Below, piece by piece: positions 34,239 to 43,212 of a DNA stretch of 64,000 bases. Made by a program: the position numbers and the translations under genes. Each line of letters starts with the position of its first letter. Position 1 is the first letter of the stretch. The notes under the pieces were generated by a model that made no database searches, was not told where the DNA came from, and saw only the letters and a list, made by a program, of their open reading frames with translations. Source of the DNA: Paraburkholderia hiiakae (GTDB taxonomy: Bacteria; Pseudomonadota; Gammaproteobacteria; Burkholderiales; Burkholderiaceae); NCBI RefSeq assembly GCF_904848665.1, contig NZ_CAJHCQ010000008.1:186001-250000 (forward strand), given 5' to 3'.

Positions 34239-35489
34239 TTACGCGTGCTCGAGGTCGAACACCTTGTGCAGCGCGCGGACCGCCAGCTCCATGTACTTCT
34301 CGTCGATCAGCACCGAGATCTTGATTTCCGAGGTCGAGATCATCTGGATGTTGATGCCCTCTTCCGAGAGCGTGCGGAACATCTTGCTCGCCACGCCCAC
34401 GTGCGAGCGCATGCCCACGCCGACCACCGACACCTTCGACACCTTCGGATCGCCCAGCACCTGCTCGGCGTTCACGTGACCCTTCACCTGGTCGTTGAGG
34501 ACATCCATGGCGCGCTGATAGTCGCCGCGGGGCACCGTGAACGTGAAGTCCGTCTTGCCGGCCACGCTCTGGTTCTGGATGATCATGTCGACGTCGATGT
34601 TCGCGTCCGCCACCGGGCCGAGGATCTGATACGCGATGCCCGGCTTGTCGGGCACGCCCATCACGGCGATGCGGGCCTCGTCGCGCTGGAACGCGATACC
34701 CGAGATGACTGCTTTTTCCATGGTCTCGTCTTCTTCAAAAGTAATCAGGGTGCCCGAGGACATTTCCTCGTCGAGGTTCATCATCGGGTCGGTCAGGCTG
34801 GAGAGCACACGCGTCTTCACCTGATACTTGCCCGCGAACTCCACCGAGCGGATCTGCAGCACTTTCGAGCCGAGGCTGGCCATTTCCAGCATCTCTTCGA
34901 ACGTAATGCGATCGAGACGGCGTGCGTCGTCGACCACACGCGGGTCGGTCGTGTAGACGCCGTCGACGTCCGTATAGATCAGGCATTCGTCGGCCTTCAG
35001 CGCGGCTGCGACTGCGACCGCCGAAGTGTCCGAGCCGCCGCGGCCGAGCGTAGTGATATGGCCTTCCGGGTCGATGCCCTGGAAGCCCGTGATCACGACC
35101 ACCTTGCCGTCGTCGAGGTCGCTCAGCACGCGCTCGCCGTCGATGTCGTTGATGCGCGCCTTGGTGAACGAGCTGTCGGTTTTGACCGGCACTTGCCAGC
35201 CGGTGTAGCTGATGGCGTCGACGCCTGCTTCCTGCAGAGCGATCGAGAGGAGACCGACGCTCACCTGCTCACCGGTCGACGCAATCATGTCGAGCTCGCG
35301 CGGGCTGGGCTGCGGCGAAATTTCTTTCGCGAGACCGAGCAGACGGTTGGTTTCGCCGGACATCGCCGAGGGCACGACGACCATCTTGTGGCCGGCCTTG
35401 TGCCATTTGGCGACGCGCTTGGCGACGTTCTTGATGCGCTCGACCGAGCCCATCGAGGTGCCGCCGTATTTGTGTACGATGAGTGCCAT
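34239..35489 (-). CDS. lysC: Aspartate kinase
   Basis: LysC phosphorylates aspartate, the first step toward lysine, threonine, methionine and diaminopimelate. The 416-residue protein starts MALIVHKYGGTSMGSVERI, with the KYGGTS nucleotide motif. The catalytic part ends near residue 250, and two ACT regulatory domains follow (VMGVPDKPGIAYQILGPVAD and VSVVGVGMRSHVGVASKMFR), so feedback control by lysine and/or threonine is expected. It is downstream of accA-tilS with a 488-base gap and probably has its own promoter. Confidence 0.96.
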   Translation of the reverse strand: MALIVHKYGGTSMGSVERIKNVAKRVAKWHKAGHKMVVVPSAMSGETNRLLGLAKEISPQPSPRELDMIASTGEQVSVGLLSIALQEAGVDAISYTGWQVPVKTDSSFTKARINDIDGERVLSDLDDGKVVVITGFQGIDPEGHITTLGRGGSDTSAVAVAAALKADECLIYTDVDGVYTTDPRVVDDARRLDRITFEEMLEMASLGSKVLQIRSVEFAGKYQVKTRVLSSLTDPMMNLDEEMSSGTLITFEEDETMEKAVISGIAFQRDEARIAVMGVPDKPGIAYQILGPVADANIDVDMIIQNQSVAGKTDFTFTVPRGDYQRAMDVLNDQVKGHVNAEQVLGDPKVSKVSVVGVGMRSHVGVASKMFRTLSEEGINIQMISTSEIKISVLIDEKYMELAVRALHKVFDLEHA

Positions 35490-35977
35490 TGTCGTTCTGA
35501 ACTGGAGATGTTACCGCGCTGGCGCACCGAAGGACTGGGCCGCCCGGACGCTTATGGCCATGGCGGCGGCTTCAGCGCGTGCAGCACGCGCGGGTTTTGC
35601 CCTCAGGGGCGCGAAGGCCGGCGCATCGTATCCACATCGTGTCGATACGTATCGATGCGCGCTTGTGCCTTCCTGTGCCTTGCACTTGCGCCCTGCCCGC
35701 ATGCCGCTACGACGTCCCTGCAATCGTCGGATACCGCTCGAAGGAAAAATCGCGCCTTCACGGCACACGCCGCTTTTGACGGCGTCCGTGAACGCGAAAA
35801 AGCGGGCTGGACAAACGACTTACACTACCCGATTGACGTCAAAATTACAAGACGGGACAAGCTTGTGGAGGGCGAAAAAGGCTTGCGCGGCAAGGATTTG
35901 CGGGGGAACGATCGCAATTCCACCGGTCGGTTCGGCGGCAACTGCGTGGCAACTGCGCGGCGACCGCGAGAGCGACT
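35490..35977 (-). other. Gene-free region between tilS and lysC
   Basis: No coding region or RNA gene is recognisable in 488 bases. Open frames antisense to lysC and tilS cross it but lack any family likeness. No lysine riboswitch was recognised. The part just upstream of lysC presumably holds its promoter, but no clear -35/-10 pair was found. Confidence 0.4.
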
Positions 35978-37408
35978 TCAAGCGACGAGTAAATCTTCGC
36001 GCCATTCGATGCGACGCCAGGCCGCGCCTGTCTCGCTTTGCGCCGCGCCGAACGCCGAACGGCTCACACCAATATGGGGCACGAACAGCAGTGTCTCGCC
36101 CACGAAGAGCAGCGGCACGTCGCGCTCCCATGCGGGCACGCCGCGCGTCTGGAACAGGTTCTTGAGCGTGCGGCTCACGTTCGCGGCCTCGTCGCGCAAA
36201 CGCTCGCCGCCGCTACGCTCCCGCGCGATGAGCGGCGCGCTCGCGAGCACGTGCTCGGGAACGGCGTCGGCATCGTCGGGGGCGGCAGGCGCGAAAACGT
36301 AGGTCCCACGCCATGATGGCAGGCGCCAGATTTCCTCGCCGCGCCAGTTCAACGACACAGGCGCGCGCGAATGAGGAACGCCCTCGCCTGCGCGTTCTTC
36401 GCGCGCACGCATGGCCTCCCACGAGACGATGCCGCGATACGAGCGCAAGCGGTGTCCCGCGTGATCGACGCGCAATGCGTGAGCGTTCAGGTCTCCGCGC
36501 GCAACCTCGCGCAACTGCCGCAACATATCCGCAAGCCGCGCTGCCGATGCCGCCGGCAGGCCAAGCGAGCGCATCCAGTAGCGCAGCAAATTGAGCGCGC
36601 GCGGGTCGTCGAGCGCGAGCAGCGCGGTGTGTGAAAGTGCGCTCGCGTCGTCGAGTCCAACGTTGCGTAAATCGATCCGCGCAAGATCGTCGAGCAGACG
36701 CTGCGAAGAAGCCGCATGCGCCGCAGTGCGCGCGAGCGCGTCGCGATAACCGGGGAAATGGGCCGATAGCGCCGGCATCACGTCGTGACGCAAGGCGTTT
36801 CGTGCGTAGCGCGTGTCGTCGTTCGACTCGTCCTCGATCCAGTGCAGGCCGTGCGCGCGCGCATAACGCTCCAGTTGCGTGCGCAACAGAGCGAGCAGTG
36901 GCCGCACGCGCGCCGCGCCATTCACGCTCGCGCGTGCAGGCGCCATCGCCGCGAGCCCAGCGAGCCCCGCGCCGCGCAGCAACTGCAGCAGCACCGTTTC
37001 CGCCTGATCGTCCGCATGTTGCGCGAGCCAAAGCGCCTGCACGCCATGCGCCGCGCACATCGCGTCGAGCGCGCGGTAGCGGGCGTCGCGGGCGGCCGCC
37101 TCGACGCCGGCCGCGTCGTCGCGTGCCAACTCGACACGCCTCGCATCGAACGTCACACCGTAAGCGCGCGCGGTCGCCTCGCAATGGCCGAGCCATGCGT
37201 CGGCGTTCGGGCTCAGTCCGTGATGCACATGCAGCGCGACGACACGTGCAGCCCCGGCTGCGCGCACCGCGGCATCGAGCAGCACGGACGAGTCGAGCCC
37301 GCCGCTATACGCGATCGCGATGCGTGCGTCGTTGGGAAGCGCGGAAAGCACAACGCCGAGCGCATCGAGAACGATGCGCCCGGCGTCGGATTCGGGAAGG
37401 TCGGTCAC
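35978..37408 (-). CDS. tilS: tRNA(Ile)-lysidine synthetase
   Basis: TilS converts C34 of tRNA-Ile(CAU) to lysidine so that it reads AUA. The PP-loop motif SGGLDSS lies at 35-41. The segment LAQHADDQAETVLLQLLRGA is the second hallmark. The C-terminal part has the TilS substrate-binding domain, with VSRTLKNLFQTRGVPAWERD. The protein has 476 residues and starts with GTG. It follows accA after 41 bases and is likely co-transcribed. Confidence 0.95.
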   Translation of the reverse strand: MTDLPESDAGRIVLDALGVVLSALPNDARIAIAYSGGLDSSVLLDAAVRAAGAARVVALHVHHGLSPNADAWLGHCEATARAYGVTFDARRVELARDDAAGVEAAARDARYRALDAMCAAHGVQALWLAQHADDQAETVLLQLLRGAGLAGLAAMAPARASVNGAARVRPLLALLRTQLERYARAHGLHWIEDESNDDTRYARNALRHDVMPALSAHFPGYRDALARTAAHAASSQRLLDDLARIDLRNVGLDDASALSHTALLALDDPRALNLLRYWMRSLGLPAASAARLADMLRQLREVARGDLNAHALRVDHAGHRLRSYRGIVSWEAMRAREERAGEGVPHSRAPVSLNWRGEEIWRLPSWRGTYVFAPAAPDDADAVPEHVLASAPLIARERSGGERLRDEAANVSRTLKNLFQTRGVPAWERDVPLLFVGETLLFVPHIGVSRSAFGAAQSETGAAWRRIEWREDLLVA

Positions 37409-37449
37409 GGCACGACCGCAGACGTCGAGGAGCGTTGACGTCGCGCGCC

Positions 37450-38421
37450 TTACGCGCCCGGCGTCGTTTCCTTGTACTTGCCGTAGGCCATCAGGCGCTC
37501 GAAACGGCGCTGCTTCAGGTCGGCAATGCTCATGCCCTGGAACTGGCGCAGCGAGTCGGCAAGCGCGCGGCGCAGCAGCGCAGCCATGCCCTTCGGGTCG
37601 CGATGCGCGCCGCCAAGCGGCTCGTTCACAATCTTGTCGATGAGGCCCAGCGCCTTCAGACGGTGCGCCGTGAGGCCCAGCGCTTCAGCGGCTTCAGGTG
37701 CCTTCGCAGCGCTCTTCCAGAGAATCGACGCGCAACCTTCAGGCGAAATCACCGAATAGGTCGAGAACTGCAGCATCATGACCGTGTCGGCAACGGCGAC
37801 AGCGAGCGCGCCGCCCGAACCGCCTTCGCCGATGATCGTCGTGATGATCGGTGTCTTGAGTTCGGCCATCACGTAGAGATTGCGGCCGATCGCTTCCGAC
37901 TGGCCACGCTCTTCCGCGCCGATGCCAGGGTACGCGCCCGGCGTGTCGACGAACGTGAAGATGGGCAGACCGAACTTCTCGGCGAGGCGCATCAAGCGCT
38001 CGGCCTTGCGATAGCCTTCCGGGCGCGGCATGCCGAAGTTACGCGCGGCGCGCTCCTTCGTGTCACGGCCCTTCTGATGACCGATCACCATGCAGGCCTG
38101 GCCATTGAAGCGCGCGAGGCCGCCGACGACAGAAAGGTCGTCCGCGAACGAGCGGTCGCCATGGAGTTCGTGAAAATCGGTGAAAAGTTCGTGCACGTAA
38201 TCGAGCGTGTACGGACGCTGCGGATGACGCGCGATCTGCGAAACCTGCCACGGGCTCAGGTTCGCATAGAGGTCCTTCGTGAGTTGCTGGCTCTTCTTCG
38301 ACAGCCGCTCGATTTCTTCCGAAATATCGACGGCCGAATCGTCCTGAACGAAGCGCAGTTCTTCGATCTTCGCTTCCAGTTCAGCGATCGGCTGTTCGAA
38401 ATCCAGAAACGTGGTCTTCAT
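37450..38421 (-). CDS. accA: Acetyl-CoA carboxylase carboxyltransferase subunit alpha
   Basis: AccA with AccD transfers the carboxyl group from biotin to acetyl-CoA to make malonyl-CoA. The 323 residues match the family. The crotonase-like core shows FVDTPGAYPGIGAEERGQSEAI and IIGEGGSGGALAVAVAD. ATG at 38421 has GAAGGA upstream. A TAGAAT element at 38454-38459 (minus strand) could be a -10 box. A perfect inverted repeat lies 72-94 bases upstream of the start. accD is not in the window. Confidence 0.97.
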   Translation of the reverse strand: MKTTFLDFEQPIAELEAKIEELRFVQDDSAVDISEEIERLSKKSQQLTKDLYANLSPWQVSQIARHPQRPYTLDYVHELFTDFHELHGDRSFADDLSVVGGLARFNGQACMVIGHQKGRDTKERAARNFGMPRPEGYRKAERLMRLAEKFGLPIFTFVDTPGAYPGIGAEERGQSEAIGRNLYVMAELKTPIITTIIGEGGSGGALAVAVADTVMMLQFSTYSVISPEGCASILWKSAAKAPEAAEALGLTAHRLKALGLIDKIVNEPLGGAHRDPKGMAALLRRALADSLRQFQGMSIADLKQRRFERLMAYGKYKETTPGA

Positions 38422-38492
38422 GTGTGGGAATCCTTCACTTTGCGGCAGCGCGTATTCTAACCGCGCCAGCCCGCGCCGAAATCGGCTCAGAA

Positions 38493-38515
38493 CTATCGAT
38501 TTCTTAGATCGATAG
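38493..38515. promoter_or_regulatory. Inverted repeat upstream of accA
   Basis: CTATCGAT (38493-38500) and ATCGATAG (38508-38515) are perfect inverted arms around TTCTTAG. A T-run follows on the plus strand only, which carries no known transcript here, so a terminator role is unlikely. The position fits an operator for accA. Confidence 0.5.
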
Positions 38516-38549
38516 GATTTTTCTCAGTAATTAACGGCTGGCTCAGGCC

Positions 38550-39434
38550 TCACGACGGCTCGAGGCTGCGCCACATATACCAGGTCGCGACAGTGCGCCA
38601 CGGCTCCCAGTTGGCCGCGACTTCGCGCGCTTCGCTGCGCGTGACCGGCTCGCCACTGAAATAGTTGACGCTAATCGCGCGGATCAGACCGAGATCGTCG
38701 AGCGGCAGCACATTCGGACGCGCGAGATTGAAGATCAGGAACATCTCGGCGGTCCAGCGGCCAATGCCGCGAATCGCCGTGAGTTCCGCGATCACGTCCT
38801 CGTCGTCCATCGATGTCCACTTGCCGACATGCAGCGCGCCCGAAACGAAATGCTGCGCGAGATCGAGAATATATTCCGTCTTGCGCTTCGAGAGCCCGCA
38901 CGCGGCAAGCTTTTCGTGACCGAGCTTCAGGAACTGCTGCGGTACGAGCTTCGGGCACGCGGCTTCCACGCGCTGCCAGAGCGCTTGCGCCGCCGCCGTC
39001 GAAATCTGCTGGCCGACCACCGAACGCGCGAGCGTGACGAACGGATCGTCGCGGCTCAGCAAATGGACTGGGCCGAACTTCGGAATCAGCTTCTTGAGAA
39101 TACGGTCGCGCTTGACGAGGTCTGCGCAGGCCTTGTCCCAATAGTCGGGACGCTGCACTTCGAATTCGAGATCGCCGAGCGCATTCGCCGCCGGCTCCAC
39201 GGCTTCGAGCGCCGCCGGACCATTGGAGAGCGCGGCCTCGATCGCCGCGCCGTCGAGCGCCTCGTGCGATGCCGACGCGCCATTTGCCTTCCCACGCGCC
39301 GTCTTCGTAGCCGGCTTTGTCGCTGCCTTGCCGCCCGCGCCATTGAGCGCGCGCTTTGCACCTGCGGGAGCGCCCGCAGTTCCGCCCGTTAGCGACGCAG
39401 ACCGCCTGGTCTGCGTCTTCGTGGCCGTTGCCAT
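38550..39434 (-). CDS. AlkA-like DNA-3-methyladenine glycosylase with disordered N-terminus
   Basis: The C-terminal 200 residues form a HhH-GPD glycosylase. They include QQISTAAAQALW, the helix-hairpin-helix LTAIRGIGRWTAEMFLIF, and the catalytic aspartate in LPLDDLG (residues 246-247). Such enzymes excise alkylated bases. The first 85 or so residues are Ala/Lys/Gly/Thr-rich and likely disordered, possibly a DNA-binding extension. Stretches such as KPATKTARGKANG look like histone-type tails. It lies between cysS and accA on the same strand. Confidence 0.88.
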   Translation of the reverse strand: MATATKTQTRRSASLTGGTAGAPAGAKRALNGAGGKAATKPATKTARGKANGASASHEALDGAAIEAALSNGPAALEAVEPAANALGDLEFEVQRPDYWDKACADLVKRDRILKKLIPKFGPVHLLSRDDPFVTLARSVVGQQISTAAAQALWQRVEAACPKLVPQQFLKLGHEKLAACGLSKRKTEYILDLAQHFVSGALHVGKWTSMDDEDVIAELTAIRGIGRWTAEMFLIFNLARPNVLPLDDLGLIRAISVNYFSGEPVTRSEAREVAANWEPWRTVATWYMWRSLEPS

Positions 39435-39481
39435 CCTGCCTCCTGCCTCGCGAATCGATCAGTGGAAACTGGACAGCCCGC

Positions 39482-40879
39482 TTACACGCGGCGCCACTCG
39501 GTCAACCCGCCCGGTTTGTCTTCGAGCGCGACACCGGCTTCGAGCAGTTCGGCCCGAATCCGGTCCGCCTCCGCATACTGCTTCGCCTGCTTGGCCGCAG
39601 TGCGCGCCGCGATCTTCGCTTCGATCGCTGCTACGTCGAGCGCGCCAGCATCTTGCGCGCCCGCAGCCTGTTGCAGGAACACGCGCGGCTCGCGCACGAG
39701 CAGCCCGATCACGCGTGCGAGGCGCTGCAACTGACGCGCGAGCACTGCATCGCGCGTGCGGTTCACCTCGCTCGCGAGTTCGAACAGCGCGGCGATCGCC
39801 ACCGGCGTGTTGAAGTCGTCGTTCATTGCCGCACGAAAACGCTGTGCGTACGGCTCATTCCAGTCAAGCTCGCCCGCGTCGGGCGTCACGTCCTTCAACG
39901 CCGTATATAGACGCGTGAGCGCGTTGCGCGCGTCGTCGAGATGCACGTCGCTGTAATTCAGCGGCGAGCGGTAATGCGCGCGCGCCATGAAGAAGCGCAC
40001 CACTTCCGCATCGTACTTCGCCAGCACTTCGCGGATCGTGAAGAAGTTGCCGAGCGACTTCGACATCTTCTCGTTGTCGATATTCACGAAGCCGTTATGC
40101 ATCCACGTATTGACGAACGTCTTGCCGGTCGCGCCTTCGCTCTGTGCAATCTCGTTCTCGTGGTGCGGAAACTGCAGGTCCATGCCACCGCCATGAATGT
40201 CGAAGTGCTCGCCGAGCAGCGTGCAGCCCATGGCCGAGCATTCGATATGCCAGCCCGGACGTCCGCGCCCGTACTTCGAGTCCCAGCTCGTGTCGGCCGG
40301 CTCTTGCGGTTTTGCCTGTTTCCACAGCACGAAGTCAAGCGGATCCTGCTTGGCATCGTTCGTCGCCACACGTTCGCCCGCGCGCAGGTCCTCGATCGAT
40401 TTGCCGGAGAGCGCGCCATAGTTCGCGAACTTGCGCACCGCGTAGTTCACGTCGCCGTCCGCGCCCTGGTACGCGTAGCCGTTGCGCTCGAGCTTGCCGA
40501 TCATGTCGAGCATCTGCGGGATGTACTGCGTCGCGCGCGGCTCATGATCGGGACGCTCGATGCCGAGCGCGTCCGCGTCTTCATGCAGCGCTGCGATGAA
40601 ACGGTCGGTGAGTTGCTTGATCGTCTCGCCGTTTTCCACCGCGCGACGAATGATCTTGTCATCGATATCGGTAATGTTGCGCACGTAGGTCACGTTGTAG
40701 CCGAGCGCGCGCAGCCAGCGTTGCACGATATCGAACACCACCATCACACGCGCATGCCCGACGTGACAATAGTCGTACACCGTCATCCCGCAGACGTACA
40801 TACGCACGACGCCGGGCTCGAGTGGCACGAAATTTTGCTTGTCACGCGCGAGCGTGTTGTAGATACGCAGTGATTCCAT
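39482..40879 (-). CDS. cysS: Cysteinyl-tRNA synthetase
   Basis: CysS (465 residues) charges tRNA-Cys. The zinc/active-site segment YVCGMTVYDYCHVGHARVMV includes the HIGH-type motif, and KMSKSLGNFFTIRE is the KMSKS motif. Other zinc ligands appear in HIECSAMG. The C-terminal helices bind tRNA. The start is an ATG at 40879. It is divergent from the TPR gene across 285 bases that hold no evident gene. Confidence 0.97.
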   Translation of the reverse strand: MESLRIYNTLARDKQNFVPLEPGVVRMYVCGMTVYDYCHVGHARVMVVFDIVQRWLRALGYNVTYVRNITDIDDKIIRRAVENGETIKQLTDRFIAALHEDADALGIERPDHEPRATQYIPQMLDMIGKLERNGYAYQGADGDVNYAVRKFANYGALSGKSIEDLRAGERVATNDAKQDPLDFVLWKQAKPQEPADTSWDSKYGRGRPGWHIECSAMGCTLLGEHFDIHGGGMDLQFPHHENEIAQSEGATGKTFVNTWMHNGFVNIDNEKMSKSLGNFFTIREVLAKYDAEVVRFFMARAHYRSPLNYSDVHLDDARNALTRLYTALKDVTPDAGELDWNEPYAQRFRAAMNDDFNTPVAIAALFELASEVNRTRDAVLARQLQRLARVIGLLVREPRVFLQQAAGAQDAGALDVAAIEAKIAARTAAKQAKQYAEADRIRAELLEAGVALEDKPGGLTEWRRV

Positions 40880-41164
40880 AAAGGCGATGGATACGTGGGT
40901 CGAAAGAAATCCGCGGCGGCGCCGACCGCAGCCAGCGGGTGATGGCCCGCATTGCTCAGGCTGCTGTCTGTCGGCGTCCGGACTGCAAACAGGTTGCTAT
41001 CTCAGCGGAGACGACCACGAGTGGCGTTGGAAAGCCCGGCGACTCGCGCAAGCGCCCGTAATGCGAACATAACGCGAACAAACGGGCGAGGGACAAAGCG
41101 CGCGACGAAAACGCACAGACCTTTTGTTAGAATGGCTCGGAGTATAACACCGCGACCTCACCCT

Positions 41165-41881
41165 ATGAAACCTTCCAGCGGCCGCGCGCCCCGTGCTGCG
41201 ACCCTTGCCGCGTCGGCTCTCTCGAGCGTCGCGATCGTGCTGTGCAGCGTGAGCATCGCGCATGCCGCGCCCCCCGCGACGTCCGACGCCACACCAGGCG
41301 CCGACGCGGCGATCAGCCAGCAGGACTGGGCTGGAGCGCTCAGCCAGCTCGACGCGCGCATCAAGACGAACCCGCGCGACGTGCAGGCGAAGTTCAAGCG
41401 CGCGACGATTCTCGCGCGCCTGAACCGTGACGACGACGCGATCGAGGCGTTCACCGAACTCACGCAGCTCTACCCCGAATTGCCCGAGCCTTACAACAAT
41501 CTCGCTGCGCTTTACGCTAAGCATGGCCGTTACGACGAGGCGCGCGTCGCACTCGAAACGGCCGTGAAGGCAAACCCTTCGTACAGTCTCGCGTGGGAAA
41601 ATCTCGGCGATCTGTACCTGCGTCTGGCCGATGCGTCGTACCGCCGCGCACAAGCGCTCGGCCACACGAGCGGCGCGACGTCGCAGCGCCTGGCTGACAT
41701 CGCGAAGGTCATCTCGCCGCCGCCCGCTTCGAAGAAAGCGAACGCCGCAGCGGCAGCGTCAGAGGCCGCGTCGGCCGCGAGCCCGTCGGCGCTTGTGCCC
41801 GCGTTCACCAACCCCGCGTACCAGTTCGGCGGCCCGACGGGGTCGCTGGCGTTGCCGCCTTACGCGGCGCCGTCGAACTAA
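41165..41881 (+). CDS. Periplasmic TPR-repeat protein
   Basis: The 238-residue protein has a signal peptide (cut near AHA-A, about residue 34). About three TPR-like helical repeats follow: AISQQDWAGALSQLDARIKT, AKFKRATILARLNRDDDAIE and PYNNLAALYAKHGRYDEARV. After them comes an Ala/Ser-rich, low-complexity tail. TPR domains bind other proteins, so this may be an adaptor in envelope biogenesis. The neighbours are two cyclophilins and lpxH on the same strand, suggesting a periplasmic folding context. The start at 41165 is chosen by its fit to a signal peptide; earlier in-frame starts exist. Confidence 0.78.
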   Translation: MKPSSGRAPRAATLAASALSSVAIVLCSVSIAHAAPPATSDATPGADAAISQQDWAGALSQLDARIKTNPRDVQAKFKRATILARLNRDDDAIEAFTELTQLYPELPEPYNNLAALYAKHGRYDEARVALETAVKANPSYSLAWENLGDLYLRLADASYRRAQALGHTSGATSQRLADIAKVISPPPASKKANAAAAASEAASAASPSALVPAFTNPAYQFGGPTGSLALPPYAAPSN

Positions 41882-41940
41882 CACGTGGCGCGCAGCCTTG
41901 CGCGCCACAACACGTTTTTCCCGCACTTCCGAGGATATTC

Positions 41941-42525
41941 ATGAAATGGTTGATGTTGGCGCTCGGCAGCGCCGCCCTGATCGCGAACGCACCCGCCTTT
42001 GCGCAAAACGGCCAGCCGGCCGCCGCGCATCCGCAAGTGCTCTTCAAGACCAGTGAAGGCGACATTCGCGTCGAACTCTATCCGGAGAAAGCGCCGAAGA
42101 CCGTCGACAATTTCCTGCAGTACGTGAAGGCTGGCCAGTACAACGGCACGATCTTTCATCGCGTGATTCGCGGCTTCATGATCCAGGGCGGCGGCTACAC
42201 GCAAAGCTTCGTCGAGAAGCCCACGCGCGCGCCTGTCGCACTTGAAAGCAAGAACGGCCTGAAGAACCTCACGGGCACGATCGCGATGGCGCGCACGAGC
42301 GACCCGAATTCGGCCACCGCGCAATTCTTCATCAACACCGTCGACAATGCCGGCCTCGACTATCCGAACCCGGACGGCAACGGCTACGCCGTGTTCGGCA
42401 AGGTCACGCAGGGCATGGACGTCGTGAAGAAGATCGAAGCGGCGCCCACCACCTCGCGCGGCCCGATGGCCGACGTGCCGCAAAAGGAAATCGTGATCGA
42501 GTCGGCTACCGTCGTCGGCAAGTAA
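41941..42525 (+). CDS. ppiA: Periplasmic peptidyl-prolyl cis-trans isomerase (cyclophilin)
   Basis: The 194-residue protein has a signal peptide (MKWLMLALGSAALIANAPAF, cut near AFA-Q) and a cyclophilin domain. Active-site marks are IFHRVIRGFMIQGGGY and ARTSDPNSATAQFFINT. It should isomerise proline bonds in the periplasm. It is 59 bases after the TPR gene and 160 before the cytoplasmic paralog. The C-terminal strand IVIESATVV is normal. Confidence 0.93.
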   Translation: MKWLMLALGSAALIANAPAFAQNGQPAAAHPQVLFKTSEGDIRVELYPEKAPKTVDNFLQYVKAGQYNGTIFHRVIRGFMIQGGGYTQSFVEKPTRAPVALESKNGLKNLTGTIAMARTSDPNSATAQFFINTVDNAGLDYPNPDGNGYAVFGKVTQGMDVVKKIEAAPTTSRGPMADVPQKEIVIESATVVGK

Positions 42526-42684
42526 AACGCCGGCAACACGCCAGGCCATCATCGACTAACCGGGCGGCAACGCCGCCTTCACCCGTCGCACGTCGCGGCG
42601 CCGGCACACGCGTTGGGCAACACGCCCCGCCTCTTGCCGATGCAGCGACGTTCATTCCCCCAGCCACAGGCAAAGGATCCCATC

Positions 42685-43179
42685 ATGGTCGAACTGCACA
42701 CGAACCACGGCGTCATCAAGCTCGAACTGAACGCCGAGAAGGCCCCGAAGACGGTCGCCAACTTCCTCAACTATGTGAAGAGCGGCCACTATGACGGCAC
42801 GGTGTTTCACCGCGTCATCGACGGGTTCATGATTCAGGGCGGCGGCTTCGACGCCGCCATGAAGCAAAAGCCCACCGAAGCGTCGATCGAAAACGAAGCG
42901 AACAACGGCCTGAAGAACGAGCGCGGCTCGATCGCCATGGCTCGCACCAACGACCCGCACTCGGCATCGGCACAGTTCTTCATCAACGTGGCCGACAACG
43001 ACTTCCTGAACCACTCGTCGCCGACGCCGCAAGGCTGGGGCTACGCCGTGTTCGGCAAGGTCGTGGAAGGCCTCGAAGTGGTCGACAAGATCAAGAAGGT
43101 CAAGACGGGCTCGAAGGGCTTCCATCAGGACGTGCCGGTCGACGACGTCGTGATCGAGAAGGCTGTCGTCGTCGAATAA
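42685..43179 (+). CDS. ppiB: Cytoplasmic peptidyl-prolyl cis-trans isomerase B
   Basis: The 164-residue cyclophilin lacks a signal peptide. It shows VFHRVIDGFMIQGGG and ARTNDPHSASAQFFINV. ATG at 42685 yields the family start MVELHTNHGVIKLELN. It is the partner of ppiA just upstream, likely an old duplication. lpxH follows after 33 bases; the ppiB-lpxH order is also seen in E. coli, where cysS lies nearby. Confidence 0.95.
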   Translation: MVELHTNHGVIKLELNAEKAPKTVANFLNYVKSGHYDGTVFHRVIDGFMIQGGGFDAAMKQKPTEASIENEANNGLKNERGSIAMARTNDPHSASAQFFINVADNDFLNHSSPTPQGWGYAVFGKVVEGLEVVDKIKKVKTGSKGFHQDVPVDDVVIEKAVVVE

Positions 43180-43212
43180 GTCTCATACCACTCTCACGCA
43201 CCCCCTTCATCG

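Noticed and set aside
35490..35977. Possible lysine riboswitch before lysC
   Set aside because: No recognisable L-box core or terminator pair; such riboswitches are not expected in betaproteobacteria.
34221..36302. 693-codon open frame antisense to lysC and part of tilS
   Set aside because: It crosses two well-supported genes and the gap between them; no homology is recognisable.
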